The position numbers were made by a program, and so were the translations under genes. DNA of 64,000 bases from Neisseria sp. MVDL19-042950 (lineage in GTDB: Bacteria > Pseudomonadota > Gammaproteobacteria > Burkholderiales > Neisseriaceae): the NCBI RefSeq assembly GCF_030504625.1, contig NZ_JAUKWH010000002.1:62001-126000 (forward strand). Reading direction: 5' to 3'. The notes beneath the pieces are model-generated. The model worked only from the letters and a program-made list of their open reading frames with translations, searched no databases and was not told the DNA's origin. Of this stretch, positions 54,558 to 61,947 are shown one piece after another. Every line of letters starts with the position of its first letter. Positions within the stretch are counted from its first letter, which is position 1.

Positions 54558-54955
54558 AACGGTACTCCGGAATGAAGGATTATATTGGTATAAGAGGTTG
54601 TGTCGCCCGTACGTACGATGGCTCGGGCATGTTGCGACAATTGTTTGAGTTCGTCGTGTGAAACGACATCGATTGACAGGTTTTGCGCTTCCGCATAATT
54701 TCGAGCGAATTGCCACAAATTCGGGCTGTGGGTCTCAGTTGGAGCGGCTAACGTGATTTTTTCCAAATAAACTTCTTCCAACACCGCTTCCAATACCTGT
54801 TGCAGCGTCGGTATTCCGAGTGTTACCGCCAAATCGATGCAGGGGACGTGTGGAGGCACGGGCAAGCCGGCATCACCGAGAACCAGCATATCTCCATGCC
54901 CGAGCGTGGCAATCAGTTTGGACAATTCTGCGTGAAGTACACCGGTTTTTTTCAT
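54554..54955 (-). CDS. rbsD: D-ribose pyranase
   Basis: A 133-residue protein converting between ribose ring forms. MKKTGVLHAELSKLIATLGHGDMLVLGDAGLPVP at the start and the C-terminal ARAIVRTGDTTSYTNIILHSGVPF are diagnostic. First gene of the operon rbsDACB. ATG 54955 is preceded by GGAAAAACC. No ribokinase (rbsK) or regulator (rbsR) gene is next to it. Confidence 0.92.
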   Translation of the reverse strand: MKKTGVLHAELSKLIATLGHGDMLVLGDAGLPVPPHVPCIDLAVTLGIPTLQQVLEAVLEEVYLEKITLAAPTETHSPNLWQFARNYAEAQNLSIDVVSHDELKQLSQHARAIVRTGDTTSYTNIILHSGVPF

Positions 54956-54985
54956 GGTTTTTCCTTTGCATAAACTCAAAGGTGC

Positions 54986-55020
54986 GTTGTTATGATCCAC
55001 ATGAATTGTTTGATAACAAC
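54986..55020. promoter_or_regulatory. Inverted repeat upstream of rbsD
   Basis: GTTGTTAT (54986-54993) and ATAACAAC (55013-55020) form a perfect 8-base inverted repeat with a 19-base spacer, 31-65 bases ahead of the rbsD start. It could bind a repressor or form the leader hairpin. No operator family is recognised. Confidence 0.4.
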
Positions 55021-55191
55021 ACATTCACAACATTAAGGCCGCAACTTCGGTTTATTTCTAACTAAGTTAAGGGTAAGTGTAATAGCCAATTTATGCTATT
55101 TGCAATTTAATATTTCATTAAAATTCAATTGGCTGAATTGAATCGGGTATTTAGCTGCCGATATGGTTGATGTATGCATGAAAAAAGGTGT

Positions 55192-55620
55192 TTAGCGGTT
55201 TTTTAAATTATTGATGCACTGTTTGTCGCGTGTTTCAAATGCTTGCGCGCCTCCGAGCAAGTCGAGCTGTTCTTGTGCGCTGATTTTACTGAGTGATTGG
55301 ATTTGCTTTTCGGAAAGTTTTTCCAACGGTTCGTTCCACATACAAACGCAATAATCGGTGATGATTTGTTCCGATTTGTTTTCCAAGCCGTTGACTTTTA
55401 AATCGGCCTGCCATTTTTCGGAAAACGGTACGTTTTTAATGCAGGACTCGATAATCGCTTGCTTGGCTTTCGGTTTGGAAAGGGCGCATTGCGACAGAAA
55501 GTAAAAACCGGCCAGCAAAGCCATCACCACCCAAAACCAGATACGGACGGTGCGGATTTTGGCTTTGGCTTTGCGGCGCTGTTCTTCGGGGGATAATTCC
55601 GGCTTATCCGTTGCTTGCAT
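55192..55620 (-). CDS. Small membrane protein of unknown function
   Basis: A 142-residue protein: charged N-terminus (KAKAKIRTVR), one membrane helix (about residues 28-46, IWFWVVMALLAGFYFLSQC), then a periplasmic domain with five cysteines including the one at the helix end. Charged helices (EKLSEKQIQSLSKISAQEQLDLLGG) suggest a compact domain. It starts 17 bases inside the end of hom, so it is probably co-transcribed with hom. I do not recognise the family. Confidence 0.75.
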   Translation of the reverse strand: MQATDKPELSPEEQRRKAKAKIRTVRIWFWVVMALLAGFYFLSQCALSKPKAKQAIIESCIKNVPFSEKWQADLKVNGLENKSEQIITDYCVCMWNEPLEKLSEKQIQSLSKISAQEQLDLLGGAQAFETRDKQCINNLKNR

Positions 55621-56923
55621 GCAGACTCTCCATGCGGATCATCACGATCGGTTCGTAAACGCAATCCAAGGCTTCTATGGCTACGATGGCTTTTTTGATG
55701 TTTTTCTCAACCGTGCTGTGCGTGAGGATGACAATTTCGGCGATTGTTTGTTTGATTACACCTTTTTGAATTAGCGCCTCAATCGAAACATTTTCTTTCG
55801 CCAGAAGGTTGGCTATTTGGCCGAGCACGCCCGGTTCGTCTTTGGCTTGTACGCGTAGATAATAGCTGCTGGTGATTTCGTCCATAGACAGCATGTTTTG
55901 CGCTTTGACTTGGCTGGGTTGGAAAGCCAAATGCGGCACACGGTTGCCTGTGTCGGCGGTAATCAGGCGGCTGATGTCGACAATATCCGCCACTACCGCG
56001 CTGGCTGTCGGCAATGCGCCCGCACCTGCCCCGTAATATAAGGTTTCTCCAACCATATCGGCATCAACACGCACGGCATTCATTACGCCGTTTACATTGG
56101 CCAGCAGGCGGCATTCGGGAATCAGGGTGGGGTGCACGCGCAATTCGATGCCTTTGTCGGTTTTGCGGGTAATGCCCAACAGTTTTACGCGGTAGCCGAG
56201 TTCTTCGGCGTATTTGATATCGCGGCTGTCGAGTTTGCTGATGCCTTCGAGATAACAGGCTTTGAAATTCACGGGTGTGCCGAAAGCCAATGCACTCATG
56301 ATGGTAATTTTATGGCCGGCATCATGGCCTTCTATATCGAAAGTGGGGTCGGCTTCGGCATAGCCCAGCTCTTGAGCCTGTTTCAGCACATCGGCAAATG
56401 CACTGCCTTTCTCGCGCATTTCGGTTAGGATGAAGTTGCTGGTGCCGTTGATGATGCCGGCGATGGATTTGATATTGTTTGCAGTTAAGCCTTCGCGCAG
56501 GGCTTTGATGATGGGGATGCCGCCGGCAACCGCCGCTTCAAATTGCACCATAACGTTTTTCTGCTCGGCCAGCGAGAAAATTTCATTGCCGTATTCCGCC
56601 AGCAGTTTTTTATTGGCGGTAACAATATGCTTGCCGTTGTTGATGGCTTCGAGCACCAGTTCGCGGGCGATTTCGGTGCCGCCGAACAGCTCCACGACAA
56701 TATCGACTTCGGGATGTTTGACCACGCTGAAAGGGTCGTTGGTAACCAATGTGTGTGTGTCGCAAACCGCGCGGGCTTTTTCAGCGTCGCGGGTGGATAC
56801 GATGAATACATTGACATCACGCCCCAAGCGGCGGCTGATTTCCACTGCGTTTTTACGTAAAACGCCGACAGCGCCGCTGCCGACTGTTCCCAAACCTAAA
56901 ATCCCGATATTGACTGGCTTCAT
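55604..56923 (-). CDS. hom: Homoserine dehydrogenase
   Basis: A 439-residue enzyme of threonine, methionine and lysine-linked metabolism. The NADP site GILGLGTVGSGAVGVL (residues 7-22) and the catalytic region GGIPIIKALREGLTANNIKSIAGIINGTSNFILT (about 140-173) are clear, and a C-terminal ACT domain (from about 355, YYLRVQAKDEPGVLGQIA) gives feedback control. Single gene with a short downstream partner. It links to the sulfhydrylase-like gene at the right edge of the window by pathway, though not by position. Confidence 0.95.
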   Translation of the reverse strand: MKPVNIGILGLGTVGSGAVGVLRKNAVEISRRLGRDVNVFIVSTRDAEKARAVCDTHTLVTNDPFSVVKHPEVDIVVELFGGTEIARELVLEAINNGKHIVTANKKLLAEYGNEIFSLAEQKNVMVQFEAAVAGGIPIIKALREGLTANNIKSIAGIINGTSNFILTEMREKGSAFADVLKQAQELGYAEADPTFDIEGHDAGHKITIMSALAFGTPVNFKACYLEGISKLDSRDIKYAEELGYRVKLLGITRKTDKGIELRVHPTLIPECRLLANVNGVMNAVRVDADMVGETLYYGAGAGALPTASAVVADIVDISRLITADTGNRVPHLAFQPSQVKAQNMLSMDEITSSYYLRVQAKDEPGVLGQIANLLAKENVSIEALIQKGVIKQTIAEIVILTHSTVEKNIKKAIVAIEALDCVYEPIVMIRMESLHASNG

Positions 56924-57041
56924 CGTATCTCCTTGAGCCGTTGTATGTTAGTATGAAGACGTGAAATTGTTTTATAAAAAAGGATTTAATCCTAACCGAA
57001 AATGCCCGTTTCTGCATCTGAATTTTTATGGAATCCTGATT

Positions 57042-57416
57042 ATGCTGATTGAAGAAAAAGCCGTTCCCGGACAGCCCGATATTACCGGTTGTGTACCCGG
57101 AACCATAGAAATCAACGGCGAGCCTTACAACGAAGCCGTTATTTTACAAGGCAGGCGCATCGGCAAACCGTTAAAGGAAACGGCGGCGGAGCTTAGTGCG
57201 GAAGATTTTTTTCAGACGGCCTCATCAGATGAAATGTTGCCCGAGGTGATATTGGTGGGAACAGGAGAGAAACAGGTATTTCTGCATCCCAAAATAGCGG
57301 CTGCTTTAGCAGCAAAAGGCATCGGTTTGGAAAGCATGACGACAGCGTCTGCATGCAGCACGTTTAAGATTTTACAGAGTGAGGGCCGCCGAGTCTGGGC
57401 ATGGTTATGGCCTTGA
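57042..57416 (+). CDS. Mth938/NDUFAF3-like domain protein
   Basis: A 124-residue soluble protein starting MLIEEKAVPGQPDITGCVPG with ILVGTGEKQVFLHPKIAAALAAKGIGLESMTTASACSTFKILQSEGRRVWAWLWP, the typical pattern of Mth938-like/DUF498 proteins. In eukaryotes the relative NDUFAF3 assembles complex I; bacterial members are uncharacterised. ATG 57042 gives the normal length, compared with a longer reading from 56961. A DUS sits inside the coding part near 57212 (FFQTAS). Confidence 0.8.
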   Translation: MLIEEKAVPGQPDITGCVPGTIEINGEPYNEAVILQGRRIGKPLKETAAELSAEDFFQTASSDEMLPEVILVGTGEKQVFLHPKIAAALAAKGIGLESMTTASACSTFKILQSEGRRVWAWLWP

Positions 57417-57588
57417 CCGGCGGATGGTGGGGCGGGAGGCCGTCTGAAATAAAACGGATTCCGGCGTATAAACCGAACCGATGCAAAACATGAGATTGAA
57501 AGCCGCTCTGTCGGATATGAATCGATGTGAAAGCTGTTGCCAAGATCGTGAACCTTGCAACAGCTTTCAATAATTAAACTTTCAATAA

Positions 57589-57867
57589 TTATATGTTCAT
57601 TTCCAATCGGGTTTGGGGTGGTAGAAGCAATTGGTAAGCCGGCAAGTCTAAAGCCACAGCCATTTTTTCGATATTGGAAAGCGCGATATTCCAGCGTTTG
57701 CGTTCGACGGCGGAAACATAAGTACGATCCAAACCGCACCGGCGGGCGAGTTCTTCTTGCGACCAACCTTTGTTGACACGGAAGAGACGCATGTTATAAG
57801 CCAGCACGGCGCGTAAATCGTTTTCGTCCGGCAACTCGGCGGGAGCCGTGAGTTTGTTGCCCATCAT
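57589..57867 (-). CDS. XRE-family helix-turn-helix regulator
   Basis: A 92-residue DNA-binding protein. The N-terminal helix-turn-helix is in LAYNMRLFRVNKGWSQEELARRCGLDRTYVSAVERKRWNIALSNIEKMAVALDL (about 22-75), close to controller proteins of restriction-modification systems and small phage-like repressors. No restriction gene is adjacent. The gap of about 170 bases between the stop of the Mth938-like gene and this gene holds one DUS and nothing else. Confidence 0.85.
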   Translation of the reverse strand: MMGNKLTAPAELPDENDLRAVLAYNMRLFRVNKGWSQEELARRCGLDRTYVSAVERKRWNIALSNIEKMAVALDLPAYQLLLPPQTRLEMNI

Positions 57868-57921
57868 GTATTTCCTTGTGAATTTGCTTTAACGGATTTT
57901 ACTTCACATTCGGTTGAAGTT

Positions 57922-57962
57922 CAAAGGCCGTCTGAAAACAGGTTTTGTTTCAGACGGCCTTT
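57922..57962. terminator. DUS hairpin upstream of ackA
   Basis: CAAAGGCCGTCTGAAAACAGG and TTTGTTTCAGACGGCCTTTCA form a hairpin between divergent genes, so it is likely an uptake structure rather than a needed terminator. Confidence 0.6.
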
Positions 57963-58123
57963 CATACAAGTACCTATGCGAAACATTTTGTTTTAAATCA
58001 GTTCAATTTCAGTTTTGCAAAAGGAAGCATTAGTTATATTTCTATAAATTTTGATAAAATGCCGAGCTCAAAGTCGATTAACCTGCATCGGCTGACAGGC
58101 CGTCTGAAAATTTAGGAGTTTAC

Positions 58124-59320
58124 ATGTCTGACAAACTGATTTTGGTATTAAACTGCGGCAGCTCTTCGTTGAAAGGTGCCGTGCTGGATAACGACAGCGG
58201 CGAAGTGTTGCTGAGCTGCCTTGCTGAAAAATTGAACCTTCCCGATGCTTTTATCACATTTAAATTCAACGGTGAAAAACACACTACCTCTTTGGCTACC
58301 CATCCCAACCACACCGGCGCGGTAGAAGCCTTGATGGAAGAATTGCGCGCGCACAGTCTTGACGGCCGTATCGGTGCCATCGGCCACCGCGTTGTGAGCG
58401 GCGGCGAATTGTATAGCGAATCCATCCTGATTACCGACGAAGTGGTGGAAGGTATCGAAAAATGTATTCCTCTGGCTCCGTTGCACAATCCTGCGCACTT
58501 GCTCGGTATTCGCGCCGCACAAAGCATTTTCAAAGGCTTGCCGAATGTGGCCGTATTCGATACCGCGTTCCACCAAACCATGCCGGAACATGCCTACACT
58601 TATGCTATACCGCGCGAGCTTTACCGCAAATACGGTTTGCGCCGTTATGGTGCACATGGCACCAGCTACCGTTTTGTTGCCGATGAAACCGCCCGCTTCC
58701 TCGGTAAAGAGAAAAACAAACTGCGTATGGTTATTGCCCACTTGGGTAACGGCGCATCTATTGCCGCAGTTGCCGACGGCAAATGCCAAGACACCAGCAT
58801 GGGTTTGACTCCGCTGGAAGGCTTGGTAATGGGTACACGCAGCGGCGACATCGACCCGAGCGTATTCTCTTTCTTGGCTCAAAATGCCAATATGAACATT
58901 ACCCAAATTACTGATATGTTGAACAAAAAATCAGGTTTGTTGGGGGTGTCCGAGCTTTCTAACGACTGCCGTACTATTGAAGAAGAAGCGGGTAAAGGCC
59001 ATGAAGGTGCGAAACTGGCGCTGGAAGTGTTCTCTTACCGTTTGGCCAAATATATCGGCAGCATGAGCGTGGCGGCCGGCGGTTTGGATGCTTTGGTGTT
59101 CACCGGCGGTATCGGTGAAAATTCCAACTTAATCCGCAGCAAAGTATTGGGCTATTTGGGCTTCTTAGGTTTGACCGAAGATGCTGACGCCAACCAAAAA
59201 GCACGTTTCGGCAACGCAGGTGTGATTACTACTGCCGACAGTAAAGCTGTGGCCGTGGTTATCCCGACTAATGAAGAGTTGATGATTGCACACGATACTG
59301 CACGCTTGAGCGGTTTGTAA
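58124..59320 (+). CDS. ackA: Acetate kinase
   Basis: A 398-residue enzyme interconverting acetyl phosphate and acetate. LILVLNCGSSSLKGAVLD (residues 4-21), GHRVVSGGELY (about 88-98), VVIAHLGNGASIAAVADGK (about 205) and VFTGGIGENSNLIRSKVL (about 327) are the ASKHA-fold motifs. No pta gene is nearby. A DUS (at about 58097) lies just before the ribosome site TAGGAG. Confidence 0.96.
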   Translation: MSDKLILVLNCGSSSLKGAVLDNDSGEVLLSCLAEKLNLPDAFITFKFNGEKHTTSLATHPNHTGAVEALMEELRAHSLDGRIGAIGHRVVSGGELYSESILITDEVVEGIEKCIPLAPLHNPAHLLGIRAAQSIFKGLPNVAVFDTAFHQTMPEHAYTYAIPRELYRKYGLRRYGAHGTSYRFVADETARFLGKEKNKLRMVIAHLGNGASIAAVADGKCQDTSMGLTPLEGLVMGTRSGDIDPSVFSFLAQNANMNITQITDMLNKKSGLLGVSELSNDCRTIEEEAGKGHEGAKLALEVFSYRLAKYIGSMSVAAGGLDALVFTGGIGENSNLIRSKVLGYLGFLGLTEDADANQKARFGNAGVITTADSKAVAVVIPTNEELMIAHDTARLSGL

Positions 59321-59334
59321 TTTAAACTGAAAAA

Positions 59335-59367
59335 AAGGCCGTCTGAAACAATTCAGACGGCCTTTTT
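59335..59367 (+). terminator. DUS hairpin after ackA
   Basis: AAGGCCGTCTGAAAC and its complement form a hairpin with a T6 tail, 13 bases past the stop. Confidence 0.75.
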
Positions 59368-59369
59368 TG

Positions 59370-59707
59370 GTATTTTACAGATAATGACGTTTGTTGTTGG
59401 ACGGTGTGAAAGCAGAACGGCAAATACTGTGGAATCGTTTGTTGTTTGCTGCCGCCATAATGGAGGCTGTTTCGGGTTGTGCATCGATGCCATGTTTTGT
59501 TTCCGATAAGCCGTATGAGTGGATTGCTTTGACCGTTACTGTATTTGCAACCGGCCGTTGGTCTATGTGCCGGCCTGTGTTGATTGCAGAGGCTCTACCG
59601 GGATTGTTGAAGGCTTTGGATGAGATAGTTTTACTGCTATTTTGAAATACTACTTCCGTATTTATACGAAGGCCGTCTGAAAACTGATTTTCAGACGGCC
59701 TTTTTTC
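59370..59707. other. Gap of about 510 bases between ackA and the membrane protein gene
   Basis: From 59368 to 59875 I see no gene that I can support. Open frames exist on both strands (for example one from TTG 59391 to 59645), but they show no ribosome site, no membrane or domain pattern, and no family resemblance. A second DUS hairpin at about 59668-59707 with T-rich tail suggests that something may be transcribed between the two hairpins. Confidence 0.4.
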
Positions 59708-59875
59708 TTTTCTTTCCATGATTTTATGCCTTAAATCCGTTTAAAACGTCCGCACATCCGATTTTGCCATCAGCATGAAATTCATTTGCTATTATTGATA
59801 TTAAATAAGGCAATATCACATAAGTAAGGGATAGCTTCTGTTTTGAAGGCAAAAATGAAGTGAAAAGGAACGTGT

Positions 59876-60463
59876 ATGTTGTTTGAACTGAACCTGCCGC
59901 CATGTCCGGAGGCGAATGCCCGTGCTTCCCATTCGGTGTGGGCGGCGGCTGTGGAAAGACATAAAGGTGCATTCGGCAAATTAAAACTGAGCCAACGGAT
60001 ATTTTTAATACTGGCTTCGGTTTTGTTTGCCTGCATAGTGTATTGGATCAGCGCCATTCTGTATAAACATCAAGTGGGTTTTCTCGTACCTTATATCGGC
60101 TTCAGCTATGCCGCACTTTTATTGATTTGCAACGGCTATTGGGTGTTTCACAACATGAAGCGTCAAATATTGATGCAGCGCCATTACCGAAATAGCTGTT
60201 TGGCTCCGGCAAGTGTTTTTTTCGCCAATAACCGGGGCTTTCACCAGATGTACCAGAACGACGGTTATGAAGTCCGTTGTACTTGGAAATCCGTGTTGGA
60301 GATACGCCATCATCCGCGCACGGGAGACATTATATTGGATATGGGCACCAGTTTTATCGTGCTGCCGCCCGAAGTATTTGCAGATGAGAATGAACAGCAG
60401 AAGTTTTTGAAAGCAATACGCAAATGGCAGTACATCGCACATAGAGAAAGCCGTCTGAAATAG
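59876..60463 (+). CDS. Membrane protein with YcxB-like C-terminal domain
   Basis: A 195-residue protein with two membrane helices (about 41-60 and 70-92) and a soluble C-terminal domain containing TWKSVLEIRHHPRTGDIILDMGTSFIVLPPEVFADENEQQKFLKAI, the pattern of YcxB-like/ PH-type domains found in small bacterial membrane proteins. Role unknown. AAAAGGA is 8 bases upstream of ATG 59876. The next gene begins 10 bases after the stop, so they are likely co-transcribed; a reading of the last codons as SRLK is a partial DUS. Confidence 0.75.
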   Translation: MLFELNLPPCPEANARASHSVWAAAVERHKGAFGKLKLSQRIFLILASVLFACIVYWISAILYKHQVGFLVPYIGFSYAALLLICNGYWVFHNMKRQILMQRHYRNSCLAPASVFFANNRGFHQMYQNDGYEVRCTWKSVLEIRHHPRTGDIILDMGTSFIVLPPEVFADENEQQKFLKAIRKWQYIAHRESRLK

Positions 60464-60472
60464 GATATTCAC

Positions 60473-61276
60473 ATGAAAACATTCAAAACTCACTTAACCA
60501 TGGCTGTTTTAACGCTGGGATTGGCGTTTGGTGCAGCCGCAAACACGCCTGAAGAAATCGAACAATGGCAGAAAGCCGCAAAATCAGGTGATAAAACCGC
60601 TCAGTATGAGTTGGGCTTGGCTTATGAAACGGGTGCGGGCGTGGAAAAAAATGAAGAAATCGCCGCCCAATTTTACCGCCGTGCGGCACGCAAAGGCCAT
60701 GCCGATGCCCAAACCAGTTTGGGGATAATGTATAGCGAAGGTCGAGGCGTAAAAGAAAATGCGTCCCGGGCCGTAAGGCTTTATCAGCAAGCTGCCGACC
60801 AAGGCAACCGCCACGCCCAAAACAATTTGGGGATGATGTATTTTTATGGCTACGGCGTGAAGCAGGATTATCAAAAAGCATTCGATTTGTTCAGGCAGTC
60901 TGCCGAGCAAGGGGAAGACACCGCCCAGAAAAACTTGGCTTATATGTATGCCGAAGGTTCGGGTATTCAGAAAAATCTGACTCAGGCGGCTCATTGGTAT
61001 GAGCTGGCGGCGAAACAAGGTTTGTTGGAAGCGCAAGTGGAAATCGGCATCCTTTATGATGCAGGGCAAGGTGTGCCGAAAAATGAAGAAAAAGCGGCAC
61101 TGTGGTATACGCAGGCTGCCGAACAAGGTAGTGCGATTGCCCAATATAATTTAGGCAATATGTATTTGTCCGGCAGAGGTGTAGTAAAAAATCTTGCCAA
61201 AGCCAAAGATTTGTTTCAACAGGCCTGTCGAAACGGTGATAAAGACGGCTGTAAATACGCTGAAATATTACAGTGA
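60473..61276 (+). CDS. Sel1-repeat (TPR-like) exported protein
   Basis: A 267-residue protein with a signal peptide MKTFKTHLTMAVLTLGLAFGAAA followed by six Sel1 repeats of 36 residues, such as AQYELGLAYETGAGVEKNEEIAAQFYRRAARKGH and later AQNNLGMMYFYGYGVKQD. Sel1 proteins act as scaffolds in protein interactions in the periplasm or at the envelope. The specific partner is unknown. It ends close to a DUS hairpin. The pair of cysteines near the C-terminus (CRNGDKDGC) could be a disulfide. Confidence 0.88.
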   Translation: MKTFKTHLTMAVLTLGLAFGAAANTPEEIEQWQKAAKSGDKTAQYELGLAYETGAGVEKNEEIAAQFYRRAARKGHADAQTSLGIMYSEGRGVKENASRAVRLYQQAADQGNRHAQNNLGMMYFYGYGVKQDYQKAFDLFRQSAEQGEDTAQKNLAYMYAEGSGIQKNLTQAAHWYELAAKQGLLEAQVEIGILYDAGQGVPKNEEKAALWYTQAAEQGSAIAQYNLGNMYLSGRGVVKNLAKAKDLFQQACRNGDKDGCKYAEILQ

Positions 61277-61300
61277 TTGAATGAATTAAAAGTAAGGCTG

Positions 61301-61336
61301 GAGGCCGTCTGAAAAGTTTTTTCAGACGGCCTTTTA
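61301..61336. terminator. DUS hairpin after the Sel1 gene
   Basis: GGAGGCCGTCTGAAAAG and TTTTTCAGACGGCCTTTT form a hairpin with a T-tail, 25 bases past the stop. Confidence 0.75.
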
Positions 61337-61382
61337 AATATCTATCCAAAAAGAATCTTTTACATTTGTTGTGTGAGGTAAT

Positions 61383-61396
61383 TTGATTTATCTCAA
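61383..61396 (+). promoter_or_regulatory. FNR-like box upstream of nrdG
   Basis: TTGATTTATCTCAA differs at one position from the FNR consensus TTGATNNNNATCAA. Its centre lies about 31 bases before a TAGAAT box (61418-61423), which is the normal activator spacing (-41.5). Anaerobic genes are classical FNR targets, so the location is persuasive. Confidence 0.6.
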
Positions 61397-61473
61397 TAAA
61401 TTGATTTCTACAATCCATAGAATACCATATCTAGTAGTTTTAAGATAATTTGAATACTAAATATGGTATCGCT

Positions 61474-61947
61474 ATGTACCGATTGAGATTTGTAACGGAA
61501 GAAATCGTGTGGCAGGAAGTGCCGGGTGAGGTAACGCTGGCCTTTCTGTTTTCCGGTTGCCCGTTGCGCTGCAAGGGCTGCCATAGTGCCGATGCTTGGA
61601 AAGCAGGAACGGGTACCGTATTAACCGAAGATTATCTGAAAGGCCGTCTGAAACAGTATCAAGGGTTGATTACCTGCGTGCTGTTTTTGGGCGGAGAATG
61701 GCAGCCGGACGCATTGAAAACCATGTTGCAGATTGTGAATGAAGCGGGTTTGAAAACTTGCCTTTATACCGGTTTGGAGCAGGAAGAGCTTTCAGACGGC
61801 CTTCTGCCTTATCTCACTTATTTGAAAACCGGCCGCTGGATTGCCGAGCTTGGCGGGCTGAACAGCCCGATAACCAACCAGCGGTTTACCGATCTTCGTT
61901 CAGGTGCCGACCTGAACCACTTATTCATCAGAGGAGAAACACCATGA
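61474..61947 (+). CDS. nrdG: Anaerobic ribonucleotide reductase activating protein
   Basis: A 157-residue radical-SAM enzyme that makes the glycyl radical on NrdD. FSGCPLRCKGCHSADAWKAG (about residues 27-46) has the C-x3-C-x2-C iron-sulfur motif; GLITCVLFLGGEWQPDALK is the GGE motif. A DUS encodes KGRLKQ near codon 56. I start at ATG 61474 rather than TTG 61450; no strong ribosome site is seen for either. The stop overlaps the nrdD start (ATGA). Confidence 0.9.
   Translation: MYRLRFVTEEIVWQEVPGEVTLAFLFSGCPLRCKGCHSADAWKAGTGTVLTEDYLKGRLKQYQGLITCVLFLGGEWQPDALKTMLQIVNEAGLKTCLYTGLEQEELSDGLLPYLTYLKTGRWIAELGGLNSPITNQRFTDLRSGADLNHLFIRGETP

Noticed and set aside
54558-54716. N-terminal extension of rbsA from ATG 54716
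   Set aside because: It overlaps rbsD by more than 150 bases and its 53 residues have no ABC-ATPase character; TTG 54557 with a ribosome site gives the normal length.
59391-59719. Hypothetical small proteins between ackA and the membrane protein gene
   Set aside because: Two overlapping frames on opposite strands with no ribosome site, no motif and one using part of a DUS (RPSEN, SDGL) as protein.
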